Origin: Deltaproteobacteria bacterium | GTDB lineage: Bacteria > Desulfobacterota > Syntrophobacteria > BM002 | Length of the DNA: 42,599 bases | NCBI GenBank assembly: GCA_019309045.1 | Contig: JAFDGZ010000040.1 | Span: 1-42,599, forward strand | Direction: 5' to 3' | Position numbers and translations under genes: made by a program | Part shown: positions 1 through 8,326 of the stretch, one piece after another | Numbering within the stretch: position 1 is the first letter of the stretch | Layout of the letters: each line of letters begins with the position of its first letter | The notes under the pieces: generated by a model | The model's database searches: none | The model's input: the letters and a program-made list of their open reading frames with translations, nothing else | Told to the model about the DNA's origin: nothing

Positions 1-1
1 G

Positions 2-112
2 CGTCTTTATCTCTTTGAACATCAAAGAACCAGAAGTGGACAGGAGAAACACAGCCTTTACATCATCGAGTTGCAAAATATTCTGAAAAAGCTTCTTCAT
101 AGGCTCATCTAA
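2..112 (+). CDS. C-terminal end of an unidentified protein (partial)
   Basis: An open frame enters from the left edge and ends at a TAA at 110-112. It encodes 36 residues rich in charged and leucine residues (ends KKLLHRLI). The composition looks like a genuine helical C-terminus, but the piece is too short to recognise a family. It is the only sizeable frame reaching the left edge that I could support. It would be transcribed toward the minus-strand gene ending at 212. It may be chance. Confidence 0.25.
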   Translation, partial: RLYLFEHQRTRSGQEKHSLYIIELQNILKKLLHRLI

Positions 113-211
113 AAGCGAGAGCGGCTCGTGTCAACCAGTGAACGCAAATAGAGCTAAACCACTCCTTCGCATGACACCATTCCCGGCAGGTGATGGATGC
201 CTCTGCTTCCA

Positions 212-1198
212 TCAGAACGAGGATAGCAGTGCACCGGCACTGGGAGAGTATTTCTCACGGATCTTCGACGCTTCATGCGCCAGCGGCTCTAGTATTTGAG
301 AATCAGAGGCAATCTCGACCAGACACTCCGATAGAGCACGGCCAAATTCTTCAGCACTGGCATCGCTGTCAAAGACTATTTCTCCGTTGGAGTAGTTGAA
401 CTCATCTGCGAATGGATCGAGAAAGGGATACTGGTCTGCTTTCTCAATGCATTTCTTTCGGAGCAGCTGCCCGAAGGGTTCGCTGTTTTTTCGTCTGGTG
501 GCGAGCATTTTTTCAGCTTCTCGCAATAGTTCAGCAAACATCATGGTAAGTTCAGGAAGGTCCGGACCAGTGAGTTGTGAAGGAGTCTCTACATCAACCT
601 CACTGATTGTTTCGTTCTGCAAGGAAATGGCCTTGACCGTAAAAGTGGCACGATGGTTCTGCGTTTCCTGGCGCAGGGTGTCCACTATGGTATCTACAGA
701 ATCACTGTCACACCAGGGGCAGGTAAAGCCGACGATCTTGCCTTCATAGAAATAGAGCATGGCTGTCTTTTTTTCAGATTCGAAATATATTTCAATAATG
801 TTCGAAGTTTGCTCAGCGGTAATTTTGTTGATCAGTTTATCTATGTCGGTCAAGTCTGTGCTGAGATTTTCAAAAACTACATGTGCTTTGGTAATGTTTG
901 CCCAGAAGAATATCATGTCTTCAGGTATGCTGTAGATATCTATGAAGTAGTCATCCTCAGCGGTAATCTGCATGATTCTCTCAATGGCAGCTGTTCCCCG
1001 TATTTCGCTGCCGCTGTCGCGAAAATAGGCGTTTATCAGAGAGTTCATGCCAAAAAAGACAGCAGCTTCACTCTTGCCATTCTTGAAATGAATTCTGCCT
1101 GCTTCACCACTGCCCTTGTAGTAGTCGAGCAGCCGGGGCACGTGAATGTAGCTGGTGTGAAGATCTCTGACTATTGGAGTGTCATCTGGAAATACCAT
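212..1198 (-). CDS. Unknown protein with DUF4388-like repeats
   Basis: A protein of 328 residues and unknown function. I chose the ATG at 1198 because GGAGG lies just upstream and the preceding gene stops at 1200; a start at 1243 would overlap that gene. The N-terminal third has the pattern of DUF4388-type modules: a stretch ending GRIHFKNGKSEAAVFFG is followed by an amphipathic helix. A second similar element, AMLYFYEGKIVGF, lies near residues 155-170, followed by a CPWC pair. No membrane segment or catalytic motif is visible. It is the last gene of a minus-strand cluster with a DUF4388 response regulator and a Cache/HAMP sensor, so a scaffold or adaptor role in that signalling set is plausible. 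That is inference only. Confidence 0.7.
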   Translation of the reverse strand: MVFPDDTPIVRDLHTSYIHVPRLLDYYKGSGEAGRIHFKNGKSEAAVFFGMNSLINAYFRDSGSEIRGTAAIERIMQITAEDDYFIDIYSIPEDMIFFWANITKAHVVFENLSTDLTDIDKLINKITAEQTSNIIEIYFESEKKTAMLYFYEGKIVGFTCPWCDSDSVDTIVDTLRQETQNHRATFTVKAISLQNETISEVDVETPSQLTGPDLPELTMMFAELLREAEKMLATRRKNSEPFGQLLRKKCIEKADQYPFLDPFADEFNYSNGEIVFDSDASAEEFGRALSECLVEIASDSQILEPLAHEASKIREKYSPSAGALLSSF

Positions 1199-1199
1199 T

Positions 1200-2227
1200 T
1201 TATTCTTCCTCCAACGAAACAAGTATTTGATCGACCAGGTCATCCTTTGCCACCCATGAGTCCACAGTGACAGCTACCGGTTCAGAGCCTGGCAACAGGA
1301 TCAGATCATTGCCGGGTTGATTATCTGCAAATAGACATACCTTGAGTCTGCCGATTCCCAGAGTGCTCCCGAGGTCATCGCCCAATTTGGTAAGGTAAAT
1401 CCAGGAGGGGTCCTGCTGAATAGTTCTCACGCCCTTGTGCTTGCCTATCTGTTGTATGAGCCAATCCTGTGAATTTTTCGTGTCAGCCGCGCCGGCTTTC
1501 TCCTCGAAATCAATATGCTCCAGGCCGACTTCATCAGGCAAATCAGCCAGGGATATTGGGGCAGGATCAGGGCTGTCGGCAACTTTGGCTCTATTCGTGC
1601 CAGTCTCCCCTGCCACGTTGGATTCATCCCGGAGTCTCATTGCCTCCAGCAACAGAGCGCTCATGGACGCCTGTACTTGTCTCTCTTCACAAGGGCAGGA
1701 GTTTATGATAGCGATATCCACTTTGTCCCAGAGAAGAGAATGCCATTTTTATCTGAGCCAATCTCCGAGACTTTCACCGTACAGGTCTTGTTTTCCATTT
1801 CAATCAACTGGGGGAATATGAAGGGGGAAACCCCGTGCAGCACACCGCCGTCTGCTTCTTTGGTGAGAGTTGCCAGTATCTGTTCGCACAAACGGTCAGC
1901 ATCCAAAGGCTTGCGCAAAAATGCCTTGCAGAAATTGGCTCGCTCGTCCTCGAAAGCGGTGGCTGCAGGCCCATCCTCTGAACTGAGGATGAGGGATATG
2001 TGGGGATAATTGATGCTGATGTATTCGGCCAGAGACAGAGAATCGCTGGCCAGGATCTCGTGATCGACAACAGCCAAGGCAACAGAGTTCTGCTTCAAGA
2101 CTTCCATGGCCTCATAGCCGTCAGAGGCAGTGACGACCGCAAAAGATTCCCTGTGTTTCCCCAGTCCTCTGCTGACGGCCTCGAGAACTTTGCTGTCCCT
2201 ATCGGCAAATAGGACCTTAGGAGGCAA
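1200..2227 (-). pseudogene. Response regulator with DUF4388 domain, broken by deletion and frameshift
   Basis: Two overlapping frames (2227 to 1703 and 1721 to 1200) together make one protein. The first frame starts at TTG 2227 with GGAG upstream. It encodes a receiver-like domain (residues 1-120: FADRD, VVDHE in the phospho-acceptor region, FLRKP) and then the start of a DUF4388 domain (GVSPFIFPQLIEMENKTC, NGILF). The second frame, read back past its GTG, gives LLWDKVDIAIINSCPCEERQ and LLLEAMRLRDE, the typical end of DUF4388. About 20 expected residues between NGILF and WDKVD are absent and the frame changes. This points to a deletion that is not a multiple of three, near 1740. The C-terminal 90 residues are an unrecognised alpha/beta region. 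It could be a true pseudogene or a sequence error; two separate proteins are less likely. Confidence 0.7.
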
Positions 2228-2291
2228 TTTAATATTCTCCAGTGATTCCAGTGCAGGGAAAAGCTGCCCCTGTCATCCACCAGTACTGCTG

Positions 2292-3722
2292 CTACATACT
2301 GCTGCTGCGGACGGTTGCCTTCCGGCGACGCAGTCTTTCCAGAGAGAGTCGCAAGCTATCCTGCATTCGCGATATGGCATCGGCAAGTTGACCAATTTCA
2401 TCTCTTGACTTGGGAGTAATCTGCACATTCAAATCACCCAGACTCATGTGTTCAGCAGCATCTGTCAGCTCCTTTATCGGTTTTACAATGGAGCGGGCTG
2501 CCAACCAGGCGATCAAGGCCACTAGAATGGGAGTGATGGCAAAGACGAGAAAGGCGAGAAAACGCATCCTGCGAATGATGCTGAAGGCTTCATCGGCATC
2601 CTGTTGTACTGCCAGAGCCCAGCCATACTTGGTGCCGTTTACGAAGCCGACCGTAGGCACGCCTTTTTCACTGACAAATCGGATAAGGCCGGGCACCTTG
2701 TGATGGAACGCCTGTATCAGAGGATGCTGGCTCAGATTTTTCTGCTTGAGGTAGTACTCCTTGCGGAAATGAGCCACAACCTTTCCTTTGTCGTCTACCA
2801 GAAAGGCTACTCCAGTTTTGCCATCACGCCAGGTGGCAATTCGGCTGGAGATGGCATCCACCCTCATAGCGTTGGCCATAACACCCACAACAGTGTTACC
2901 TCTCTTGATGGGTACAGCCAGCACCAGGGCGGGCTTTTTCGAAGTCTTGCCAATCAAGGTTTGCCAGGCGAGCTTCTTGCCGCGCATGATGTCCTGGTAG
3001 TACTGGCGGTCTGAGTAGTCCTTCAAGGGCTTGCCGTCATTTCTCGCTGTATTCATTCCCGTGGTATCAACAGTGAAAACCAGGTACATGTAAGGGTAGG
3101 CGTGCTGAATTGCCTTCAGTATCGGTTCCTGTTGCTCTTTATCCATGGAGATGATAGCGGGCATCTGCGCTGCCGCTTGCAGGACGCGCACATTCTTGTC
3201 AATCCATTCGTCCACCTGGTCTCCGAGTCCCTTGGCTATCTGAGCCATGAGTCTTTCCTTTTCCGTTTGCAGCTGTGCATCGGTCTGACGGAAAAGAACG
3301 GCCCAGAAGGTCACAAAGGGAATGAGGCTCACGAGCAGCATCAGGGTTACTACTTTGAAACTCAAACCCACCCGGCCGCGTTTTTGTTTTGGCACAAAAA
3401 TGCTCTGTGTACCCAGACCCTGATCAGAAGGTTCCGTCTGGGAAGAACCTGGATCATCAGTGCCGGCCAAAGAGGCAACCGAGCTTTTCTGAAACTGCTC
3501 CTTGGCACCAGAGCCTGAGAAATCCCCTTGCTCACTACTGCTCTGGCTGGGTGCGGCAGAGTCTGCTGCAGAGTCTGGAACGGTCTGGGGACTTTGCTGC
3601 CGCACGACCACAATCACCTCGCCGCAGGCCTTGCACTTGAATCTCGCTCTCTGGCCGGCAGGGATCTTGCTCTCATCGATCCGGTACTTCTTGCCGCATT
3701 CGTCGCATTGTACTTGCATCAT
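2292..3722 (-). CDS. Zinc-ribbon, Cache and HAMP domain membrane sensor without an output domain
   Basis: A membrane sensor of 476 residues. It begins with an MJ0042-type zinc ribbon (CDECGKKYRID, then CKACG, residues 7-35), followed by a low-complexity Ser/Gln/Asp linker to about 110. A first membrane helix lies near 125-150. An extracytoplasmic Cache-type region (about 155-380) includes the segment DRQYYQDIMRGK typical of double Cache domains. A second membrane helix (about 390-410) leads into a HAMP domain (KPIKELTDAAEHMSLGDLNV, then DEIGQLADAISRM). It ends shortly after HAMP (RLRRRKATVRSSSM) with no kinase, methyl-accepting or cyclase domain. AAGGAG precedes the start. The output probably goes through protein partners such as the neighbouring DUF4388 proteins. 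Truncation cannot be excluded, although I found no continuation in another frame. Confidence 0.85.
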   Translation of the reverse strand: MMQVQCDECGKKYRIDESKIPAGQRARFKCKACGEVIVVVRQQSPQTVPDSAADSAAPSQSSSEQGDFSGSGAKEQFQKSSVASLAGTDDPGSSQTEPSDQGLGTQSIFVPKQKRGRVGLSFKVVTLMLLVSLIPFVTFWAVLFRQTDAQLQTEKERLMAQIAKGLGDQVDEWIDKNVRVLQAAAQMPAIISMDKEQQEPILKAIQHAYPYMYLVFTVDTTGMNTARNDGKPLKDYSDRQYYQDIMRGKKLAWQTLIGKTSKKPALVLAVPIKRGNTVVGVMANAMRVDAISSRIATWRDGKTGVAFLVDDKGKVVAHFRKEYYLKQKNLSQHPLIQAFHHKVPGLIRFVSEKGVPTVGFVNGTKYGWALAVQQDADEAFSIIRRMRFLAFLVFAITPILVALIAWLAARSIVKPIKELTDAAEHMSLGDLNVQITPKSRDEIGQLADAISRMQDSLRLSLERLRRRKATVRSSSM

Positions 3723-3734
3723 TGTTCCTGCTCC

Positions 3735-4196
3735 TTATGTTGAAATCTTCTTGATCATTGCTTTCTGGAATTCGATTCTTTTGTCTTCCCGGGGAATCTG
3801 TCGGGCCAGATAATTAATCAGTTCTGGAGCGAGGTGTTTCGAAATCCTTGACTGAGAGACTCCTATTTCGTCGATGCCCTCTTCGATCAGCAGGTCGGCC
3901 ATGGGGCCGACCGCAACAGTGAGGGCGTCTTTCAATGAGTGAATGAATTCCTCCTTGAGAACCTCACCGTCTTTTTCCACGTGCTCTACCAGACCAGTGT
4001 TGGCGAGTTTGATCAGGTTTTCCCGTAGAGTAGGCAAATTCATGCCCACTTCTTTGGCGACTTGAGAGATGGGTTTATTCTCGTCGATGGCAAGAAGGAG
4101 CCGCATCATTTGAGGATCTAGAGAGACATTGCCCATATCGTCCCGGATAACCTTCCGGAAAAAAAGGCCGGGCAACTCGCGAGAGGAAAACTCCAT
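3735..4196 (-). CDS. Small winged-helix-like protein of unknown function
   Basis: A protein of 153 residues. Residues 20-75 look like a winged-helix fold (DENKPISQVAKEVGMNLPTL, then ENLIKLANTGLVEHV). The rest (about 85-150) resembles a C-terminal domain found beside DUF4388 and kinase modules in deltaproteobacteria: VAVGPMADLLIEEGIDEIG, then PREDKRIEFQKAM. I place it there from memory of the pattern only. The start at 4196 has AGGAG directly upstream. It is the first gene of the minus-strand cluster, 12 bases ahead of the Cache/HAMP sensor, so co-transcription is likely. A DNA-binding role is possible, but such winged helices also serve as protein interaction modules. Confidence 0.7.
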   Translation of the reverse strand: MEFSSRELPGLFFRKVIRDDMGNVSLDPQMMRLLLAIDENKPISQVAKEVGMNLPTLRENLIKLANTGLVEHVEKDGEVLKEEFIHSLKDALTVAVGPMADLLIEEGIDEIGVSQSRISKHLAPELINYLARQIPREDKRIEFQKAMIKKIST

Positions 4197-4633
4197 TCTC
4201 CTATTCTCCTTCCCAATTCACTTGCTGCTGTCAATAGAAGAGGGTCCTGCTTTTTTTGCAGCCTGGCAGAATCGAACTACTCGCACATTGTGCTTGCAGG
4301 CGCCGGAATCCCTTGCCAACCACCTGATTATTTGCACTTTCTCACTGCTGAAAAGCACAAATCATGCCAGTCCAAAAAGATGATACAGCCACACAGTTGA
4401 CTCTGCTCGATCGCGCCAGAATTCCCGCCAGCAAAGGCTGAGCCCGCCCATTGTTCACTATCATCCTGATCTGCTGTAGAGTCCGGCGTAGAGCAGGCCA
4501 AAGTGATTCAAAACCATCATGAAATCTGGCAATCTGGTTACTTTGAGGGCTCATGCTGGACAGTTCAGCAAAAGGGATGGCTGGCAAGAATAAGCGGGCA
4601 GCAATTATTCCAGTCAGACTAGCTGCACACTGC
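4197..4633. other. Intergenic stretch, no gene supported
   Basis: This stretch lies between two minus-strand genes. Open frames cross it on the minus strand, but they are out of frame with the glycosylase gene and match no family I know. I see no terminator with a T-run and no clear promoter. Confidence 0.5.
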
Positions 4634-5368
4634 TCACTCGAAAGTCGGCTGGCTTGGCAGCAGGGGTTCCAGTGGACAGTTGCCACAGAGAGGCTGCGGC
4701 CGGCAGCGGTGTTTGCCAAGCCTGACCAGTAGGGCGTGATACTCGTTGAACAGTTTGGCGTCAGGAAGCAGGTGGTCCATGAACAGAGCTTGCAGCTCTC
4801 CGTAGCCTGCTGCAGCACTGCACAGACCGTGGCGATGTAATATTCTTCGAGTATATGAATCCACCACAAAGACAGGTCTGTTGAAGCCATAGAGAAGAAT
4901 ACTGTCTGCAGTCTCAGGCCCTATACCGTTGATGCTGAGCAGTTCTCGGCGGAGCTCCGAGGTGGAAACCTGGCTCATGGCTGCCAGGTCGCCATTGTAC
5001 TTCTCTACCAGGTAGGTGATCAGGTTTTTCAATCTGTGAGCTTTGACGTTGAAGTAGCCTGCAGCACAAATGTACTCGGCGAGTTTCGCCCTCGGAAGGT
5101 GGTAGAGTTTATCGAGCGAAACAAGCCCTTCTTTGTGCAATCTGGCAATTGCCTTTGCAGCGCCCTGCCAGCTAGTGTTCTGAGTGAGTATAGCACCGAT
5201 CATCATTTCCAGGCGGCTGGACGCCGGCCACCAGTTTTGCGGCCCGTAGGCCTCCCAGAGATGACGGTAGATTGTCTGAAGGAGCTCTCCAGGATCATCT
5301 GGTTGAAAAGAAGGCCGTTTGCTTCTCAGCATCTTCGAAGTGGATTTCATGGTTTCGGGTGTCTTCAT
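4634..5368 (-). CDS. HhH-GPD family DNA glycosylase (endonuclease III-like, MagIII-type)
   Basis: A base-excision repair glycosylase of about 244 residues. The N-terminal half has the signature QNTSWQGAAKAI (E. coli Nth: QATDVSVNKAT). The helix-hairpin-helix is INGIGPETADSILLYG, followed by FVVDSYTRRIL, which carries the catalytic Asp of the HhH-GPD fold. At the position of the catalytic Lys of Nth (GVGRKTA) this protein has Glu (GIGPETA), as in 3-methyladenine glycosylases of the MagIII type. A monofunctional glycosylase acting on alkylated bases is therefore more likely than an AP lyase. The iron-sulfur loop keeps three Cys (CRPQPLCGNC), but the fourth position is Leu. The start is uncertain: ATG codons at 5416, 5368 and 5350 are in frame, and 5368 has GAGGG upstream. 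The gene stands alone. Confidence 0.85.
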   Translation of the reverse strand: MKTPETMKSTSKMLRSKRPSFQPDDPGELLQTIYRHLWEAYGPQNWWPASSRLEMMIGAILTQNTSWQGAAKAIARLHKEGLVSLDKLYHLPRAKLAEYICAAGYFNVKAHRLKNLITYLVEKYNGDLAAMSQVSTSELRRELLSINGIGPETADSILLYGFNRPVFVVDSYTRRILHRHGLCSAAAGYGELQALFMDHLLPDAKLFNEYHALLVRLGKHRCRPQPLCGNCPLEPLLPSQPTFE

Positions 5369-5668
5369 AGTTATCAATGCCCTCGCTGGAGAGTGTCCGC
5401 GGAGTGAGATCCACATCAGGCATGGATCTTAACATATTTGCCCAGGATGTCTTACGAAAACACACTCAGGGCTGATTGACATTATGGCCTTCAAAATAGT
5501 AAATACGGCAGCCTTTTTTGAGTTGGTGGTTTCGCAACACCCGCCCAGCAGACAGGAGTCGAGTTAGGCTGCAGAGTCAAAGGAGCTGTCGACCAATGGA
5601 ATGTGGCCATTGACCCCGGTCTGGACTGCGCAAATCTATGGTTGCTGCTGTTGCAGATGTCCATGTTG

Positions 5669-5686
5669 TTGGCACGGTTCCTGCTT
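5669..5686 (+). promoter_or_regulatory. Sigma-54 promoter (-24/-12)
   Basis: TTGGCACGGTTCCTGCTT matches the sigma-54 consensus (TGGCACG, four bases, TTGC) except for one T in the -12 element. The invariant GG and GC are separated by exactly ten bases. It lies about 135 bases before the LysM lipoprotein start and points at it. The window also encodes an NtrC-type sigma-54 activator at 21798-23192. Confidence 0.6.
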
Positions 5687-5820
5687 TGAAACAGGAGAGA
5701 TCATCACATAATGTGGGACTGAGCAGCGAAGAGCAGCACATAAACAGACGAGCTCCAACAGCACTGTAAATCAACAAGATGAACTCGGCAGAATCGGTAG
5801 AAAATATGGGGAGGAGAAAA

Positions 5821-6378
5821 ATGAAATTAGCCAGCAGGCTAATCTGCTTCAGAAAAGTGTTGCTGGTTTTGATGGTATTCTGGTTTTGTAGCAGCTGCAC
5901 CCAGGTAAAGGAGTTGGCGCCATTCATGTCTGCCAGGGAGGACTCTGGAAAGAATATCTCCCAGGAAGAGACCTCTGCCGCGGTTGCCCGCGAACCCGAA
6001 CCCCAGAAACCGGTTGAAGAGGCAAAAGAGTTTATCCATACAGTTCGCTGGCCAGGCGAGAGCCTGTCGCTGATAGCCAAATGGTACACTGGTGATGGTG
6101 CTAACTGGCGGGTTCTGGCCAAAGTCAACTCGAGACTGAATCCCAATCTGATCAGAATAGGCGACAAGATCTATATTCCGGACGATCTTCTGAAGACAAA
6201 AGAGTCCTTGCCGCGAGACTTTTTGGGCCGCAATCGTTCGAAGCGGAGACAGAGGAGTACTTCAACAGGGAGCATTCCAGAACCTGCCGCCGGAAAAACT
6301 GCAGCCACAGCACAGGGTGTACCAGGCAGCAGTCGGACTTCAGTCCAGGCAGGAGTAGTATCTTTTTCACCTCCGTGA
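5821..6378 (+). CDS. LysM-domain lipoprotein
   Basis: A protein of 185 residues with an N-terminal signal (Lys/Arg-rich start, then VLLVLMVFWFCSSC). The signal ends in a somewhat unusual lipobox, CSSC, so a lipoprotein is likely. A LysM peptidoglycan-binding domain follows (about residues 70-122: HTVRWPGESLSLIAKWYTGD, then NPNLIRIGDKIYIP). The tail is basic and Ser/Gly-rich (RNRSKRRQRS) and probably disordered. The ATG at 5821 follows GGGGAGGAG; an upstream in-frame ATG at 5779 has no such site. The gene is monocistronic, with a sigma-54 promoter about 135 bases upstream and a strong terminator after it. It probably acts at the cell wall. The domain does not reveal a specific partner. Confidence 0.85.
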   Translation: MKLASRLICFRKVLLVLMVFWFCSSCTQVKELAPFMSAREDSGKNISQEETSAAVAREPEPQKPVEEAKEFIHTVRWPGESLSLIAKWYTGDGANWRVLAKVNSRLNPNLIRIGDKIYIPDDLLKTKESLPRDFLGRNRSKRRQRSTSTGSIPEPAAGKTAATAQGVPGSSRTSVQAGVVSFSPP

Positions 6379-6470
6379 AGACTTTTTTCGAAAATTTGGT
6401 ATAAATAATGCATGTGTAAAATTACCGAAGTAACCTCTCCCTCTCTTCATCTCTTCACCTCCTTTTCGGG

Positions 6471-6502
6471 CCCCCCACCGCTAACAGGGTGGGGGGTTTT
6501 TT
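6471..6502 (+). terminator. Rho-independent terminator after the LysM gene
   Basis: A CCCCCCACC arm pairs with GGTGGGGGG across a short loop and is followed directly by six T. It lies about 95 bases downstream of the LysM lipoprotein stop. Confidence 0.85.
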
Positions 6503-6728
6503 ATTGCCACAAGGCTGACTTTTGCCGGGCCGGCCCACCTGCAGGAATTGGTGGACCCGTTAGACAGAATGTAGCTCATCCTCGACAATAATTGTCACAT
6601 GGAGATCTTGGCGAGTCAAAAACAAGACGACTGACCATTTTTCTCTTGCCACATGTGGTTGCTTTCCTGTAATTTTGGGTCTGTCCAATTGCCATCTGAC
6701 GGCCATCTTTTGAAGGGAGAGAATTCTC

Positions 6729-7142
6729 ATGAGACTTAATGAAATGAGACTGGTTGCTTGCCTTTGTTGCCTGTTGATTGCTGGTAGCGGCTGTGCCGTG
6801 CTGTTGGCCGGTGCAGCGGGGGCTGGCCTCGGCGTTGGCGCCTACAGTTATATCGAAGGTAACCTCAAAAGAGATTATGCCGGGCCCTTCCCCAGGGTGT
6901 GGAACGCAACCGAACAGGCCCTGGAGCAGTTGGAGATTCCTGCCACCGTAGAAAATAAGGATGCCTTTGGAGGATTGGTTAAGGGCATTATGCACGACGG
7001 GACCAAGGTGACCATCAAATTGAAGAAGAAGTCTGAAAGTCTTACCGAGGTCGCCGTCAGAGTTGGTCTGTTTGGAGATAGAGAAAAATCCTATCGAATT
7101 CAGGAAACTATCACAGAGTTATTCAGAAGACCACCAAAATAG
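6729..7142 (+). CDS. DUF3568 family lipoprotein
   Basis: A small exported lipoprotein of 137 residues. The signal peptide ends LIAGSGC, a good lipobox, followed by AVLLAGAAGAGLGVGAYSYI, the Gly/Ala-rich start typical of DUF3568. The rest matches that family: YAGPFPRVWNATEQALEQL near 50-68, then ITIKLKK-type beta strands, and VAVRVGLFGDREKS before a final helix. The family occurs mainly in deltaproteobacteria and has no assigned biochemical role. GGGAGA lies eight bases before the ATG; a second ATG at 6744 is possible. It is an independent unit between two terminators. Confidence 0.8.
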   Translation: MRLNEMRLVACLCCLLIAGSGCAVLLAGAAGAGLGVGAYSYIEGNLKRDYAGPFPRVWNATEQALEQLEIPATVENKDAFGGLVKGIMHDGTKVTIKLKKKSESLTEVAVRVGLFGDREKSYRIQETITELFRRPPK

Positions 7143-7172
7143 AAAGTACGCTGTTTTCGAGAACCTGTGTGG

Positions 7173-7197
7173 ACGGAGCTGCCAGCTCCGTTTTTTT
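7173..7197 (+). terminator. Rho-independent terminator after the DUF3568 gene
   Basis: ACGGAGCT and AGCTCCGT form an eight-base stem with a three-base loop, followed by seven T (the first T closes the stem). It starts about 30 bases after the stop of the DUF3568 lipoprotein. Confidence 0.9.
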
Positions 7198-7832
7198 AGC
7201 TCCTGCACTCGGCGCGAATAGCTCTCTTGCATGCCTTTTGACAAGAAAAGCCAGGACACCACATTCCAGCAGCAAAGGTAAACTGGCAGCTTGCCTACTC
7301 TAAACACTGTTCCCCCCATGATATCTAGTCGTTGTATCCAACAAATTAGCCAATAGTGGAAAATAATTTCCCAAAAATGTGAGTTTTATTTCCTATAGAT
7401 GGAGGAAAAAGCTGCTGACAGTAAGCATAACCTATTAATATTAAAACAAATTGATAGATAGTGTGTAGTTGGCACATTCCTTTCAATTCAGTTAAGTGAA
7501 ATTTGAGTGAAATTGGCTAAGGACTGCAGCATAATCAGCCCGGTTGTATTTTCTGCTGCTTGCTCTAACAACACAAGGAACAGGCTGGGGGAAAGAAAGT
7601 ACTTGGACACAAAGCATTCTAATGGCTGCCAGAAGCCGCAATCGTTTCGAGAAGTCACCGAGATAAAACAATGATAAGGCAGATATTTTCATTTCTGATT
7701 CTTTCAGGCACGGTAATTTTCTTCATACTGGGGCCATTGAGTTACAAATTTACAGGGAGTTTCCTCTTTCTGTTTTACTAGGAGGCAAACAGCTGGATTG
7801 CTGCATACCTGGCAATCTCTTATTAGTCAATC
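7198..7832. other. Long A/T-rich intergenic region with a sigma-54-like motif and a 36-codon ORF
   Basis: This region has no recognised gene. TTGGCACATTCCTTTCA at 7469-7485 resembles a sigma-54 promoter but lacks the G of the -12 GC. Downstream, an ORF at 7671-7781 (ATG to TAG) would give a 36-residue hydrophobic peptide (begins MIRQIFSFLILSGTVIFFIL). It lacks a convincing ribosome binding site, so I do not call it a gene. Confidence 0.4.
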
Positions 7833-8063
7833 ATGAAACGAAATTTACGCAACATATTTATACTGCTCACCCTGTTTTCCCTCTGTTCAGGTATAGTGCT
7901 GTTCGTTCTCAATGTGAGTGAGAAACCCTTACATAGCAGCAGCATCAGGGTGCAGGAATATCCAGTGATAGTGGTGATGACCGACAACAAGGGGTGTCGC
8001 ACTCGGGTGGAGATGCGCAGCTTTCTCGCAGAAGCACCAGCGGCAGAGATCCCTTCCAGATGA
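7833..8063 (+). CDS. Small single-pass membrane protein, unknown
   Basis: A predicted protein of 76 residues. It has a basic N-terminus (MKRNLRN) and one hydrophobic helix (IFILLTLFSLCSGIVLFVL, residues 8-26), then a hydrophilic domain of about 45 residues with the stretch YPVIVVMTDNKGC. It could be a membrane-anchored or exported protein with an uncleaved signal. No Shine-Dalgarno sequence is obvious before the ATG, which lowers confidence. A strong terminator about 80 bases downstream supports a transcription unit here. No family was recognised. Confidence 0.4.
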   Translation: MKRNLRNIFILLTLFSLCSGIVLFVLNVSEKPLHSSSIRVQEYPVIVVMTDNKGCRTRVEMRSFLAEAPAAEIPSR

Positions 8064-8146
8064 TTAGAGACTCAACACCATCTATGGTGTCTATATAAAG
8101 CGCGATGGGTAGAAGCTCTTTCCTCCTTGTCTGACTCTACCCGGTT

Positions 8147-8186
8147 CCCCACCGACCCCCGGCCCAGGTCGGTGGGGGTTTTTTTT
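8147..8186 (+). terminator. Strong Rho-independent terminator
   Basis: CCCCACCGACC pairs perfectly with GGTCGGTGGGG (11 base pairs), followed by a run of T at 8179-8186. It separates the small membrane ORF from the PilZ gene. Confidence 0.9.
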
Positions 8187-8326
8187 GGGACTTGCTGTGA
8201 GACCTGCTGGCTCAAGCAGATAAAGTAACCTTTTTGCAATCTCTTTCGGACTCTTGTAGGATGATTGAGATTTCTGCTAATTGAGCTATTGAAAAAAAAT
8301 TCTAGCATTGTTTGGGGAGAGATCTA

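Noticed and set aside
3389-3406. TTTTGGCACAAAAATGCT as a sigma-54 promoter
   Set aside because: The GG to GC spacing is wrong by one base, it lies inside a coding region and it faces against the gene.
7671-7781. 36-codon hydrophobic peptide ORF
   Set aside because: It has the look of a small membrane peptide but no ribosome binding site, and the region is A/T-rich, where such frames arise by chance.
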